Positions 53,443 to 62,939 of a stretch of DNA of 64,000 nt are shown piece after piece. The notes beneath the pieces are model-generated. The model did not search any database, was not told the origin of the DNA, and saw only the letters and a program-made list of their open reading frames with translations. The position numbers and the translations under genes are program-made. Position 1 is the first letter of the stretch, and each line of letters opens with the position of its first letter. The DNA comes from Bradyrhizobium sp. 141 (GTDB lineage Bacteria > Pseudomonadota > Alphaproteobacteria > Rhizobiales > Xanthobacteraceae), in the NCBI RefSeq assembly GCF_023074055.1, contig NZ_JADPKR010000013.1:248001-312000 (forward strand), in the 5' to 3' direction.

Positions 53443-54276
53443 TGCCCGCGTAGTCTCGATCCGGATAAGATTAGCACGGTATTCCGCCGACGCGTAGCGG
53501 TCCGAGAGACACTCGGTGGTCTCGCTCAGCAATTTTGCTGCCTGATCGATGTTTTGCCGTGAAAGCGTCCTGCCGGTCAGGAAATCGGCGGCTTGCTGGC
53601 CGGCGAAGGCGTGGCTCGCTGCACCGGTGACGCCGATGGAAATATCGGCGACCACTCCTTGTTGCAGTCGCACTCCTACCGCGATTCCCACCACGGCAAA
53701 GCCGCTCGCGGGGTGCCGGATCTTTCGGTAGATGAAGCGCATGCCGGCCTTCGGCTGCGGGATATGGATACTGGCGAGGATTTCGTTCGGTTCCAGAACC
53801 GTCGAAAAGATATCGACGAAGAAGTCCTTTGCCGCCACCCTTCTCAGGCCATTCGTGCCTGCGATCTCGATCTCTGCCTGCAAGGCCACCACAACCGCCG
53901 GCCAGTCAGCCGCGGGATCGGCGTTCGCGAGCGAGCCCCCGATCGTGCCGCGGTTACGTACCTGGGGATCGGCAATGAGGCTGGCCGCTTGGCTAAAGAC
54001 CGGCAGCTCCTTACTCAGCAGCTCGGAAGCAAGGAGTTCGGTATGCGTCGTCAATGCACCGATCTTGATGCTGGTCTCGCTAATCTCGATTCCCTTGAGC
54101 TCGGTGAGGCTTCCAATATCGATCAGCAGAGCGGGTGACGCCAGCCGCAGCTTCAGTGCCGGCAGCAAGGTATGGCCACCGGCCACAAGCTTCGTTCCGT
54201 CGGGATCGTCGTGCAAAAGATCAATCACCTGTGCGAGCGAAGACGCGCGGACATAGTCGAAGGCTGCGGGGATCAT
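53422..54276 (-). CDS. Molybdenum hydroxylase FAD subunit (CoxM-like)
   Basis: This 284-residue protein starts at ATG 54276, overlapping the previous stop as ATGA. Typical FAD-subunit features: FDYVRASSLAQVIDLLHDDP, LVAGGHTLLPALKLRLASPA, and NRGTIGGSLANADPAADWPA. It carries electrons from the iron-sulfur subunit to an acceptor. It is the last gene of a leftward set with large, small and an unknown protein. Confidence 0.9.
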   Translation of the reverse strand: MIPAAFDYVRASSLAQVIDLLHDDPDGTKLVAGGHTLLPALKLRLASPALLIDIGSLTELKGIEISETSIKIGALTTHTELLASELLSKELPVFSQAASLIADPQVRNRGTIGGSLANADPAADWPAVVVALQAEIEIAGTNGLRRVAAKDFFVDIFSTVLEPNEILASIHIPQPKAGMRFIYRKIRHPASGFAVVGIAVGVRLQQGVVADISIGVTGAASHAFAGQQAADFLTGRTLSRQNIDQAAKLLSETTECLSDRYASAEYRANLIRIETTRALLALSS

Positions 54277-56645
54277 TGGGAGGCTCCGGTGCGTGCCTTT
54301 TGTACCGCCGCCCAGATTCGGGGCGGGGTCAGCGGCATGTCGAGATGAGTGATACCGAACGGTGACAAGGCATCGAGCACGGCGTGAACCATGCAAGGTG
54401 GGGCGGCTATGGAGCCGCTCTCGCCGATACCCTTGACGCCTATCGGATTGGTCGGCGACGGCGTTTCCTGGAATAGTGATCGGATATTCGGCACATGTTC
54501 GGCTCGCGGAACGGCATAGTCGAGCAGCGAGCCGGTCAGAAGTTGCCCATTGTCGGGATCGTAGCTGACCTCTTCATAGAGCGCCTGCGCGATGCCCTGC
54601 GCGACGCCGCCATGGATCTGGCCGGCCGCGAGAAGAGGGTTGATCAGCGTACCGACGTCATCCACCGCGACGTAGTCGAGGATATCGACGATCCCCGTTT
54701 CCGCATCGACCTCGACATAGGCGAGATGGATGCCTGACGGCGACCCCATGCCGGTCGGGTCGTAGAACACCGTTTCATCAAGGCCCGGCGCGATACCGTC
54801 CGGAAGCTTGTGGCCGACATAGGCCATACGGGCCACCGTTGAGAACGTTACCGGCGCAATATCAGTCCCGGGCACGCTGAACGCGCCCGCCGAATAGGAG
54901 ATATCCTCTTCGTCAACTTCCAGCATGCCCGCCGCAATCTTCTTGGCCTTGGCGACGATGCGCTGCGAGGATACGTGCACGCTGGATCCGCCGACCGCCA
55001 TCGAACGGGAATTGAACGTGCCGTGGCCGGCCTGCACCTGGCGCGTGTCGCCTTGTACGATGTCGATGTTTTCAATTGGGATCTGCAGAACGTCTGCCGC
55101 GATCTGCGACAGCGACGTGATGTGGCCTTGTCCCTGGCTCATCGAACCCGAATAGATCGTGGCTCGCCCGCTGGAATCGATGCTGACACGCGCGCTTTCC
55201 CAGCCGCCGCGGTCAAATCCGCTCACGGCCAACCGGCGTGACGGTGCCATCCCGCACATATGAGTATAGGCGGCAACGCCGACGCCGCGATAGATGCCGC
55301 TGCTGCGCAGGGCCTCGCATTCACTACGGCGTCCGTCATAATCGAAAGCCGCGAGCGCCTTGTCGAGAAGTCCCTGATAGTTGCCGCTGTCATACATTAC
55401 CCCCATGCTGCCGTAGGGCCGATAGGGAAACTCCGCTGGTTGAACGAAATTCCTACGCCGCACCTGGACTTGGTCGAGCTTGAGATGGCGCGCCACCGCA
55501 TCGATTGCACGCTCGGCAATATAGGCGCCTTCGGGTCGGCCATAACCGCGATAGGCATCAACGGGCACGGTATTGGTGACGACGACGCGGGAAATGGCCT
55601 CGTAATTGTCGATCTTGTAGGTGCCCGTACCGAAATTGATAGTGTTTACCGTTGGACCGCCGCTCGCCATGTTGGAGAGATAGGCGCCGACATTGCCGAG
55701 CGTTGCCACCTTGAGACCGAGGATGGTGCCGTCGTTCTTGAAAGCGATCTCGATATTCTCGGTATGCGCACGACCGTGGCTGGTCGACTGATGGCTCTCG
55801 GAACGGCTTTCCCACCATTTGACCGGTGCGTCGAGTTCGCGCGCGAGATAGGGACAGAGCAGGTCCTCCGGATACAAATGCATCTTGGCGCCGAAGCCGC
55901 CGCCGATATCAGGTGCGACGACCCGCAATTGATGCTCGGGAATGCCTACTGTCTCGGCGATCCAGCGACGGTGCATGTGGGGGACCTGGCTTCCGATATA
56001 GACCGTCAGCGTGCCGTCCGGTTCTGGCGAGGCAACGATCGCGCGCGTTTCCATGCAGGTGGGGATCAAGCGGTTATTAACGACGCGCAGTCCGATGACC
56101 TGATCGGCCTCGCGGGCGGCCTTCTGGTAATCGCCTCCGCGCACCTTGTAGATTGTGGTGATGTTGCCCGGAACGTTGTCATGGAGCTGCGGTCCGCTAT
56201 CGCTGATGGCGATTTCCTCGTCGGTCACGGCGGGCAGCACCGCATAATCGACATTGATCAGACCGATTGCGTCATAGGCCTGCGCGAGCGTTTCCGCCAC
56301 CACCAGCGCCACGCACTCGCCAACAAAGCGAACGCGATCGGTTGCGACCACCGGACGGAACGGCACCTTGCTGCCGGGAATGATCCAGTTCGGTACGATC
56401 GGGCCTATTTTGCCGTCGAGCGCCTTGCCGGACAGGACGAGACGAACACCCGGTGCGACTTTAGCCGCGGACAGATCGACGCTTCTGATCTCGGCGTGGG
56501 CGTGCGGCGACCGCAGGACCGCCATATGCAGCATGCCTGGTAATCTGACGTCATCGACGTATCGGCCCCTGCCGGCGAGAAGCTTGATATCTTCCCGTCG
56601 CCTGAGCGGCTGGCCGATATGGCGGATCGCAGTCGTATCGTTCAT
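54273..56645 (-). CDS. Molybdopterin-binding large subunit of a xanthine-dehydrogenase-family hydroxylase
   Basis: This protein of 790 residues shows [20 protein letters not shown] at its start, then [20 protein letters not shown] and [20 protein letters not shown]. The active-site loop is AYRGYGR, not the AYRCSFR of form I carbon monoxide dehydrogenase, so true CO oxidation is unlikely. The late EGxGxSxA region reads [15 protein letters not shown], with the catalytic glutamate. It hydroxylates an unidentified carbon centre with water. It overlaps its neighbours on both sides by four bases, so three subunits are made together. Confidence 0.9.
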   Translation of the reverse strand: MNDTTAIRHIGQPLRRREDIKLLAGRGRYVDDVRLPGMLHMAVLRSPHAHAEIRSVDLSAAKVAPGVRLVLSGKALDGKIGPIVPNWIIPGSKVPFRPVVATDRVRFVGECVALVVAETLAQAYDAIGLINVDYAVLPAVTDEEIAISDSGPQLHDNVPGNITTIYKVRGGDYQKAAREADQVIGLRVVNNRLIPTCMETRAIVASPEPDGTLTVYIGSQVPHMHRRWIAETVGIPEHQLRVVAPDIGGGFGAKMHLYPEDLLCPYLARELDAPVKWWESRSESHQSTSHGRAHTENIEIAFKNDGTILGLKVATLGNVGAYLSNMASGGPTVNTINFGTGTYKIDNYEAISRVVVTNTVPVDAYRGYGRPEGAYIAERAIDAVARHLKLDQVQVRRRNFVQPAEFPYRPYGSMGVMYDSGNYQGLLDKALAAFDYDGRRSECEALRSSGIYRGVGVAAYTHMCGMAPSRRLAVSGFDRGGWESARVSIDSSGRATIYSGSMSQGQGHITSLSQIAADVLQIPIENIDIVQGDTRQVQAGHGTFNSRSMAVGGSSVHVSSQRIVAKAKKIAAGMLEVDEEDISYSAGAFSVPGTDIAPVTFSTVARMAYVGHKLPDGIAPGLDETVFYDPTGMGSPSGIHLAYVEVDAETGIVDILDYVAVDDVGTLINPLLAAGQIHGGVAQGIAQALYEEVSYDPDNGQLLTGSLLDYAVPRAEHVPNIRSLFQETPSPTNPIGVKGIGESGSIAAPPCMVHAVLDALSPFGITHLDMPLTPPRIWAAVQKARTGASQ

Positions 56646-57133
56646 GGCTGATCGCCTTTCGATGTCAGGCTTTCGACGGCGCGGACGATGTTGTGATAGC
56701 CCGTGCAGCGGCAGATATTGCCGGCGAGAGCATGGCGGATTTCGTGCTCACTCGGATCCGGCTGATCCTTCAATAGCTGGCGCACGCTCATCACCATCCC
56801 GGGCGTGCAGAAGCCACATTGGAGCGCGTGATGCTCATGGAATGCCGCCTGGATGGGGCTGAGTTCGGTACCTGGACCGGCCAGACCCTCAATCGTCGTG
56901 ATCGACGCGCCGTCTGCCATCACGGCCAGCAGGGTGCAGGACTTTACCGCGCGTCCGTCGATCTCCACGGTGCAGGCGCCGCATTGTGAGGTATCACAGC
57001 CGACATGCGTGCCGGTGAGACCAAGGTCCTCCCTGATCAGATGGACCAGCAATTTTCGCGCTTCTACGGCGATCGTCTTGCGAACGCCGTTGACTTCGAT
57101 CGTCACGTCATGAAGCTTTTCAGAGCCAGACAT
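56642..57133 (-). CDS. 2Fe-2S subunit of the molybdenum hydroxylase (CoxS-like)
   Basis: This 163-residue protein starts at ATG 57133, with GGGAGG upstream. It has a plant-type 2Fe-2S motif [21 protein letters not shown] and a second cluster motif [10 protein letters not shown]...CRCTGYH. It links the molybdenum site to FAD. Its stop overlaps the large-subunit start. Confidence 0.92.
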   Translation of the reverse strand: MSGSEKLHDVTIEVNGVRKTIAVEARKLLVHLIREDLGLTGTHVGCDTSQCGACTVEIDGRAVKSCTLLAVMADGASITTIEGLAGPGTELSPIQAAFHEHHALQCGFCTPGMVMSVRQLLKDQPDPSEHEIRHALAGNICRCTGYHNIVRAVESLTSKGDQP

Positions 57134-57143
57134 TACACCTCCC

Positions 57144-57860
57144 TCACGCAAAACTTATATTGCTGATGTCGATGGCGACGGCGATCCCGTCCTGGATCGG
57201 AGTTCCGTCGGTGTTTCGGCGATAGGCGCGGCGTCTGGTGGGAATCTTGATCCCCTCGAAGTCGCGATAGCCGGACGTGTAGTGCGCGGTCGGAATGCCG
57301 CCGGTTACGTTCGCGAAATAATCGAGCCGCGCAATCAAGCCGTTGTCGTCGACATAGAACACTTGCTCGGGTGAATGTGTGTCGACCGACTCCGGGAAAG
57401 TGACCTTGAGCCGGCGCCACGTCTCACGGCCTTCAATCCACGGCGCGATCTCCTCGGTTGCAAAGCCAGGCCGCGCGAACAGGAAGGGCGTGTTCAGGTA
57501 GTTCCACATCGCATAACCACTGAAATAGGCGAGGTGGAGATCGTCCCAAGGCGTCGCCGGCGTGTGGCTGGAAAATGCCTCGCGAGGATTGGACCTCTGC
57601 TTGAGGCGCTTGCCATCGAAAGCATCGATCGCGACCAGGTCGGGACGATAGAAGCTGCGCAGGCCCTCGGCCGTGAACGGCTCGTAGCTGAGCTGCTGTC
57701 CGGTGATATCGGCGGCGACCCGAACGTTCTTCAGCGCGTCCGGCCAGCCTTTTCGCGCCCAGAGGCCGCCGACGATCGACATGTCCCCTTCAATGCGACG
57801 AAACCGCTTCCATTGCCCGGCGCCGTGGGCCTCGAGAACCAGATCCCGCAGATCAGCCAT
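57144..57860 (-). CDS. Unknown beta-rich protein in the hydroxylase operon
   Basis: This 238-residue protein starts at ATG 57860 after GGAGGAACGGCC. It opens [20 protein letters not shown] and continues with strands such as [20 protein letters not shown] and [20 protein letters not shown], ending [20 protein letters not shown]. The pattern ([12 protein letters not shown] at the start, a [13 protein letters not shown] hairpin late) recalls the LolA/LppX ligand-binding fold, but no signal peptide is present. It is the first gene of the leftward set and lies under the two ACTCT palindromes, so it is co-regulated with the hydroxylase. Function unknown. Confidence 0.65.
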   Translation of the reverse strand: MADLRDLVLEAHGAGQWKRFRRIEGDMSIVGGLWARKGWPDALKNVRVAADITGQQLSYEPFTAEGLRSFYRPDLVAIDAFDGKRLKQRSNPREAFSSHTPATPWDDLHLAYFSGYAMWNYLNTPFLFARPGFATEEIAPWIEGRETWRRLKVTFPESVDTHSPEQVFYVDDNGLIARLDYFANVTGGIPTAHYTSGYRDFEGIKIPTRRRAYRRNTDGTPIQDGIAVAIDISNISFA

Positions 57861-57886
57861 GGCCGTTCCTCCGTTGCTTTGCATAA

Positions 57887-57967
57887 ACTCTAATAATAAG
57901 AGTGATTGGAAGGCAAGCCCTTTCCCGAGATTTGCGCAGGCAATCGAATTACTCTAATAATCAGAGT
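57887..57967. promoter_or_regulatory. Paired ACTCT...AGAGT operators in a divergent promoter
   Basis: ACTCTAATAATAAGAGT at 57887-57903 and ACTCTAATAATCAGAGT at 57951-57967 differ at one base and are 64 bases apart, between the leftward hydroxylase operon (57860) and the rightward HxlR gene (57989). Autorepressor binding by that HxlR protein is the simplest reading. Confidence 0.75.
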
Positions 57968-57988
57968 GGCTTGAGAGGACAGGAAGCG

Positions 57989-58483
57989 ATGCGGTCGAAG
58001 AGCTTTGAGGGAATGACGTGCTCGATTGCCGGCGTGCTCGACGCTGTCGGCGACCGCTGGGCCATGCTGATCCTGCGCGATCTCTCGCTGGGGCTGAGCA
58101 AATATGAGGAGCTGAGGAAGTCAACCGGGGTGACTCACGCGACGCTGTCGGACCGGCTCGGGCATTTGGAAGAAAACGAGTTGATCGAGCGGCGGCAGTA
58201 CCAGACGGGCCCCGATCGCTATGAATACATCCTGACACGAAGAGGCTGGGACATGGCCCTGGTGATTCAGGCGCTTGCCCAGGTCGGCGACAAGTGGGCC
58301 ATTGCAGGCGACGCGGGGCCGCCGCTTAGGTTCATCAACAAGAACAGCGGACGTCCGGTGAAGGTCGCATTGATTGACGACAAGTCGGGGGAGGTGGTGC
58401 GGTTGAGAGACGTCCGGCCGCACGCCGGGCCAGGCGCCGACGATCTCGTGCGGTGGCGACTGACCAAGTTCGACCAACGATGA
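57989..58483 (+). CDS. HxlR-family regulator of the hydroxylase operon
   Basis: This 164-residue protein starts at ATG 57989 (AGGAAG, 3-5 nt upstream). The winged helix reads TCSIAGVLDAVGDRWAMLIL, then KYEELRKSTGVTHATLSDRL and RYEYILTRRGWDM. The N-terminal cysteine typical of thiol-sensing HxlR proteins is present (GMTCSIAG). It is divergent from the unknown protein and molybdenum hydroxylase genes, with two matching operators between them, which makes it their probable repressor. Confidence 0.9.
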   Translation: MRSKSFEGMTCSIAGVLDAVGDRWAMLILRDLSLGLSKYEELRKSTGVTHATLSDRLGHLEENELIERRQYQTGPDRYEYILTRRGWDMALVIQALAQVGDKWAIAGDAGPPLRFINKNSGRPVKVALIDDKSGEVVRLRDVRPHAGPGADDLVRWRLTKFDQR

Positions 58484-58789
58484 TTTAAGCGGGTGTCGGC
58501 GTCGTTCACGGGGCCGCATTCGGTATGTCCCCATACGTGCGTATTGTCTACGCGGTTGACACGGATGTCTTGCGTGCCGCTTGTGACCGCATCGGCAAAG
58601 CGTGTGAAACACTCGTGAGACCGAGCTGAGGCTCGCCGAACACTCGACCCATCAACGGGCGTAGCCCGCGCCGCTTGCCCAACGATGCCAATGAAGATGA
58701 CGACCGCGTTGCTCGATCGCCTGACACACCATAAGAGATCGCGTGCGCTCAACGAAGGTATCTGCTGAGTTGATGAGTATGGACCTTAG
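58484..58789. other. Intergenic DNA after HxlR gene
   Basis: About 305 bases without a gene I can support, between an HxlR gene and an AraC remnant. Confidence 0.35.
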
Positions 58790-59206
58790 CTAGTCCTTCC
58801 AGATCAGTCGCCAGCGACCCGGTGTGGTGCCCACAGCCGCCGAGAATACTCAGGTGAAGTGACTTTGATCGGAGAAGCCGCATTTGATCGCAATTTCCGT
58901 CAGCGACGATGTTGAGTTTATCAGCAGAGCCTTGCTTTGCTCGATACGTTGACTCATTAATCACCGATGGGGCGGCGTACCCGTGCTTACTCTGAAAGCG
59001 GGAGCGAAGTGGGCGGCTGACACGCCACATCGCTGGCGGTCCGTGCCAACGCGGTGTAGCGCCGCCAGATCGACGTCTCGGCGGGTCTTGCAGCGAGCAT
59101 TCGATTTGCAACCACGGATATCCGCCGTTGATGGCTTGGTCGACCTTCGGCGACGGATCAACTGGCTCGGGGGCCAGCGGAAGTGGTCATCGACGGCGAG
59201 CAGCAA
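58790..59206 (-). pseudogene. AraC-family regulator remnant with in-frame stops
   Basis: The C-terminal DNA-binding domain can be followed on the minus strand: VSAAHFAPAFRVSTGTPPHR, a TGA at 58961-58963 where TRP is expected, then LMSQRIEQSKALLIN and SLTEIAIKCGFSDQSHFT. A second TGA replaces an arginine codon, and then VFSAAVGTTPGRWRLIWKD ends at 58790. Both helix-turn-helix units of AraC are recognisable. Two nonsense mutations, each a single base change, make it a pseudogene. The N-terminal sensory domain is not found. Confidence 0.85.
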
Positions 59207-59553
59207 ATCCGCGTTGTATTATCATCAGATACACCTGCCACTTCGCGTTCGCCACCGAAGGACGACGGTCACCCCTGGACAAGGTCCGTACCTCAAAAGA
59301 AAAGGCGGTGGTCATCTCAAGATTCGACTTCTTGGCGGGATGTTCCAAAAAGCAAACTCAGACGCTAATCCACGCTAAGCCATCGTACTGGCGGACACCG
59401 GGTATGAGGGCGGGCATCTGCTTAAGCAGCAACTCACCTTTTTCATCCTGATTGGATGTTCGAGGCTATGACGGTCGAGTTCGCGAGCAGGCTGAATACT
59501 ACGTTCGGGGGCGAGTCGCCTGCGGCCATTGTGGGAAACGCGGCTTGGCGCCC
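59207..59553. other. Intergenic DNA, nothing recognised
   Basis: About 350 bases. The upstream part could once have encoded the N-terminus of the AraC gene but no family pattern survives. Confidence 0.35.
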
Positions 59554-60069
59554 TTACGCCGCTTTCTTGCGGGGCTTCGGCTTTGCTTTTTTGTCGAGCA
59601 AAACTCTCTCCGGAGCCGGGCGGGCGCCTGGTCCAGGATGGACATGAACTTCCCTGGCTGAAAGCGGCTCGCCGCATTCCGAGCACACCATCACGGGGTC
59701 GAACATCTTGCCGCATTTGCGGTGCTCATGCAGAAGGGGACGCCCGCGTTCGTCGACCATGTGGGTGTCGCCCCAATGCACCAGCGCCATCATGATCGGA
59801 TAGAGGTCGAGGCCCTTTTGCGTCAGGATATACTCGTGGCGTTTGGGCGATTCCTGATAGGGAATGCGGCGCAGGACGCCCTGCCGAACCAGCTTTTTCA
59901 GCCGTTCTGCGAGCAGATGGCGCGTGATTCCAAGCGCTGACTGAAAACCCTCGAAACGGCGCGTGCGCAGGAAGCACTCGCGGAGAATAAGAAGCGTCCA
60001 GCGGTCACCAATCACCCCGATAGTGCGAGCCATCGAACATGGCTCTTGCTCAAGTTCATCCCATTTCAT
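59554..60069 (-). CDS. HxlR-family regulator with C-terminal zinc-like motif
   Basis: This 171-residue protein starts at ATG 60069 (GGAG, 7 nt spacing). CSMARTIGVIGDRWTLLILR, RFEGFQSALGITRHLLAERL and KRHEYILTQKGLDLYP form the HxlR winged helix. A C-terminal CGKMFDPVMVCSECGEPL adds a possible zinc ribbon not typical of short HxlR proteins. It is divergent from the operon at 60304. The palindrome at 60207 lies between them and recurs at 63843, so it probably controls both promoters. Confidence 0.9.
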   Translation of the reverse strand: MKWDELEQEPCSMARTIGVIGDRWTLLILRECFLRTRRFEGFQSALGITRHLLAERLKKLVRQGVLRRIPYQESPKRHEYILTQKGLDLYPIMMALVHWGDTHMVDERGRPLLHEHRKCGKMFDPVMVCSECGEPLSAREVHVHPGPGARPAPERVLLDKKAKPKPRKKAA

Positions 60070-60206
60070 TCCTGCTCTCCGGTCGACCGACGACGCCTGT
60101 TCCGCTCGAAGCATGAGGAAAACCGCACGCCATTCTAGATAGGCACTAAAGTTGAAACAAATACCCCGGCGGCCAAGCCAAAGTACAGAATTCAGGGGAG
60201 ATTTGA

Positions 60207-60225
60207 CAGTTCAATTTTAGAACTG
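60207..60225. promoter_or_regulatory. GTTC...GAAC operator, site 1
   Basis: CAGTTCAATTTTAGAACTG is a perfect 6-bp inverted repeat; its core GTTCAATTTTAGAAC recurs, reverse-complemented with one change, at 63843-63857. It lies between the divergent HxlR gene (60069) and the gene at 60304. Confidence 0.7.
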
Positions 60226-60303
60226 TATGAACGATTAACAGCCAGTTTCGGCATAGAAGATCACCAGGCCTGACCATCGCTGCGCTCTGCGGGAGTAGTT
60301 GAC

Positions 60304-60936
60304 ATGTCCCTGAAAGTTGAATTCCTGTTCGATTTCGGCAGCCCGAACGCTTACCTCGCGGAGCTCGCCCTTCCCGGAATCGAACGACGCACCGGCGTCA
60401 AATTCGACTATGTCCCGGTCCTGCTCGGCGGCATCTTCAAGGCGACGGGCAACATGTCCCCGTTCGAATCCCTTCACGGCATCAAGAACAAGCCGGAATA
60501 CCAGTCGCTGGAGACGGAACGCTTCATTCGCCGCCATCATGCGACGAAATTCCGGTCGAATCCGTTTTTTCCGGTCAATACGCTGATGTTGATGCGCGGC
60601 GCCGTCGCAGCGAAGTTCGAAGGCGTGTTCGAGCCCTATTTCCGCGCAGCCTATCACCACATGTGGGAGGAGCCGAAGAAGATGGATGACCTCGAAACCT
60701 TCCGGAATGCATTCATCTCCTCAGGCGTCGATATCGATCAGTTGCTTGCGCGTGCGCAGCAGGATGACGTCAAGAAGGGGTTGATCGATCGCACCACCGA
60801 CGCCGTCAACCGCGGCGCATTCGGCTCGCCGACCTTCTTCGTTGGAAGTGAAATGTTCTTCGGCAAGGACCAGCTTCGCGATGTGGAGGAGTCGATCGTC
60901 GAGCAGATCGGCCGGCCCGTTTCAAGGACGGCCTGA
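60304..60936 (+). CDS. DsbA-family/2-hydroxychromene-2-carboxylate-isomerase-like protein
   Basis: This 210-residue protein reads LKVEFLFDFGSPNAYLAELA at the N-terminus, where a serine (in GSPNAY) sits at the thiol position, as in HCCA isomerases and kappa-class GSTs. Later it has FRSNPFFPVNTLMLMRGAVA and FGSPTFFVGSEMFFGKDQL with the cis-proline. There is no CxxC, so it is not a disulfide enzyme. It probably isomerises a ring-cleavage or other intermediate with glutathione; substrate unknown. Next gene 98 bases on. Confidence 0.85.
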   Translation: MSLKVEFLFDFGSPNAYLAELALPGIERRTGVKFDYVPVLLGGIFKATGNMSPFESLHGIKNKPEYQSLETERFIRRHHATKFRSNPFFPVNTLMLMRGAVAAKFEGVFEPYFRAAYHHMWEEPKKMDDLETFRNAFISSGVDIDQLLARAQQDDVKKGLIDRTTDAVNRGAFGSPTFFVGSEMFFGKDQLRDVEESIVEQIGRPVSRTA

Positions 60937-61034
60937 GGTCAAAACCTGAAGCCTTGCAGAGCCGGGCAGATGTCCCGGCGCTTGCATCGCGAAAACTCAG
61001 TCGGCTCATAATAAAATCATTCAGGGAGAATGTC

Positions 61035-62234
61035 ATGCCCGGTCCACTCAACGGCGTCCGTGTCCTCGATCTGACAGGTGTGGTGTCGGGCCCGTTCGCG
61101 ACCATGTTTCTGGCGGATCAGGGCGCCGACGTCCTGAAGATCGAGCCGATCGGCGGCGACATTACCCGGCGTAGCCGCGCCACCATCGACAAGGATGGCG
61201 AGTTCTCTGCACTGTTCATTTCGTCAAACCGCGGCAAGCGTTCGTTGTCGATCGATGTCAAGAGCGCGACCGGCCGTGAGGTTCTTGCCAAATTGGTCGC
61301 GCAGGCGGATGTGCTGGTGCAGAATTTCCGGCCGGGGACCATGGAGCGCCTCGGTCTCGGCGTCGAAGAGTTGCGCCAGCGTCATCCGCGCCTGATCTAT
61401 GTTTCCATCAGCGGTGTTGGTGACACCGGACCCTATGTGAAAAAGCGCGTTTACGACCCGATCATTCAGGGCCTATCGGGCTTTGCCGATATCCAGTCGC
61501 AGCCGGTCACGAACCGTCCGCAGATGATCCGGACCATCGTATGTGACAAGACCACCGCCGTGTTCACCGCGCAGGCGGTGGCAGCGGCGCTCTACGCCCG
61601 CGAGAAGACAGGGGAGGGTGATCACATTCAGGTCGCTATGCTGGATGCGATGATCTCATACTTGTGGCCCGAGGGCATGATGCAGTACACGGTGGTGGGT
61701 GCAGAGGCCGCTGCTGCCGATCCCAACGATCGGCCCGATCTCGTGTTCAAGACCAGCGACGGCTACATCACCGCCGGTACCATTTCCGATTCCGAATGGC
61801 AGGGTTTTTGTCAGGCCTCCGGCGATCCAGAGCTTGCCAAAGATCCCCGCTTTGCGACGCCGGCGGCGCGCTCGGTCAACGCCACGGCGCGCATCAACAA
61901 GATGGCGGAGTATATCAGCCAGCACACCACCGCTGAATGGCTGGAACGTCTAGATGCCGCCGACGTCCCTTGCTCGCCGATCCTGCGACGCGGCGAGATC
62001 ATCCACAATGAGCAGGTGGTCGCGCGCGAGATCATCGCGGAGTTCGATCAACCCAAGGTCGGCCGGGTGCGTCAACCCAAGCCCGCTGCCCGCTTTGCGA
62101 TCAACGAGGCCGCGATCGGTGGACCTGCTCCCAGGGTCGGCGAGCACTCCCGCGACGTGTTGCACGAACTGGGTTACGACGACAGCGCCATTGACAGGAT
62201 GGTCGCCGAGCGCAGCGTACGCGTCGCGGTCTAA
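61035..62234 (+). CDS. CaiB/BaiF-family CoA transferase
   Basis: This 399-residue protein starts at ATG 61035 (GGGAGA, 5 nt spacing). GPLNGVRVLDLTGVVSGPFA, LADQGADVLKIEPIGGD and SNRGKRSLSIDVKSATGREV identify the family; QNFRPGTMERLGLGVEEL follows. It transfers CoA to a carboxylic acid. With the isomerase-like protein before it and the GST/SDR genes after it, it suggests activation of the acid product of a glutathione-linked step. The GTTC...GAAC operators flank this group. Confidence 0.9.
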   Translation: MPGPLNGVRVLDLTGVVSGPFATMFLADQGADVLKIEPIGGDITRRSRATIDKDGEFSALFISSNRGKRSLSIDVKSATGREVLAKLVAQADVLVQNFRPGTMERLGLGVEELRQRHPRLIYVSISGVGDTGPYVKKRVYDPIIQGLSGFADIQSQPVTNRPQMIRTIVCDKTTAVFTAQAVAAALYAREKTGEGDHIQVAMLDAMISYLWPEGMMQYTVVGAEAAAADPNDRPDLVFKTSDGYITAGTISDSEWQGFCQASGDPELAKDPRFATPAARSVNATARINKMAEYISQHTTAEWLERLDAADVPCSPILRRGEIIHNEQVVAREIIAEFDQPKVGRVRQPKPAARFAINEAAIGGPAPRVGEHSRDVLHELGYDDSAIDRMVAERSVRVAV

Positions 62235-62260
62235 CCGCGAAGCCCGTCGGCAGCCGTCTT

Positions 62261-62938
62261 CTAGACCTTCGCTGGCACCGGCGTGATCGGGGCCATCGCA
62301 ACATTCGCCGCGAGGGCTCGCTGAAATGCTTCCCTTCTCCTGATGCGATCGAGATAGGGCTGAGCGTTGTCGCAAATGGGCACGCCATAGACGATGGCCC
62401 ACTCAAGGCAGGTCGTGAGCAGGATGTCTGCGCTGGTAAACCGGTCGCCCATCAGAAATTGCCGGCCGTCTGCGAGCGCGACTTCGACATGGCGCAACTG
62501 CTGGCGGAAATACTCGCCGGCCTGGGCAACGACCTCGGGCGCAATGCCGTAGATCGGGCCGAGCGCGTCGGCCCGATGGCGGCGCATCACGTAGAGGCTG
62601 GTGGAATCCAGCTCCGCGACGATAAAGAAACACCATTCCAGCCAGGCGGCATACTCGCGGGTGGCTTCCGGAATCAGCGAGCGTTCCGTCGTGGAGTACG
62701 TTCGCGACAGGTAGGCAACGATCGCCGCGCTCTCGCCGATGCAGAAGTCGCCATCCTGAAGCAGCGGGATCTTCTGGCGCGGATTGAGCTTCGAGTATTC
62801 TGCGGTCTTGGTTTCGCCGGTTCGCGGCCCAATGGGCTTTGTCTCGTAGACCAGGCCCAGCTCGTGCATGGCCCAATGCGGACGAATGGTGCGGCTTGTT
62901 CCAACGCCCCACAGCGTCAGGTTTGGTGTCGCGCTCAT
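62261..62938 (-). CDS. Glutathione S-transferase family protein
   Basis: This 225-residue protein starts at ATG 62938 (GGAG upstream). LTLWGVGTSRTIRPHWAMHE puts a serine near the thioredoxin-like N-terminus, as in zeta-like or other Ser-type GSTs. KIPLLQDGDFCIGESAAIVA holds the conserved ES pair that binds glutathione. The helical C-terminal domain is normal. It is one base downstream of the SDR stop, in an operon with that gene. Role in detoxification or isomerisation of a pathway compound inferred. Confidence 0.88.
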   Translation of the reverse strand: MSATPNLTLWGVGTSRTIRPHWAMHELGLVYETKPIGPRTGETKTAEYSKLNPRQKIPLLQDGDFCIGESAAIVAYLSRTYSTTERSLIPEATREYAAWLEWCFFIVAELDSTSLYVMRRHRADALGPIYGIAPEVVAQAGEYFRQQLRHVEVALADGRQFLMGDRFTSADILLTTCLEWAIVYGVPICDNAQPYLDRIRRREAFQRALAANVAMAPITPVPAKV

Positions 62939-62939
62939 G

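Noticed and set aside
55260..56543. 427-codon plus-strand frame opposite the molybdenum hydroxylase large subunit
   Set aside because: Antisense to a gene with complete XDH-family motifs; composition-driven open frame.
54273..57133. Carbon monoxide dehydrogenase (form I CoxMSL)
   Set aside because: The active-site loop is AYRGYGR rather than AYRCSFR, so CO oxidation cannot be supported although the subunit make-up is similar.
60304..60936. DsbA thiol-disulfide oxidoreductase
   Set aside because: No CxxC motif and no signal peptide; the N-terminus has serine in the thiol position, as in HCCA isomerase-like proteins.
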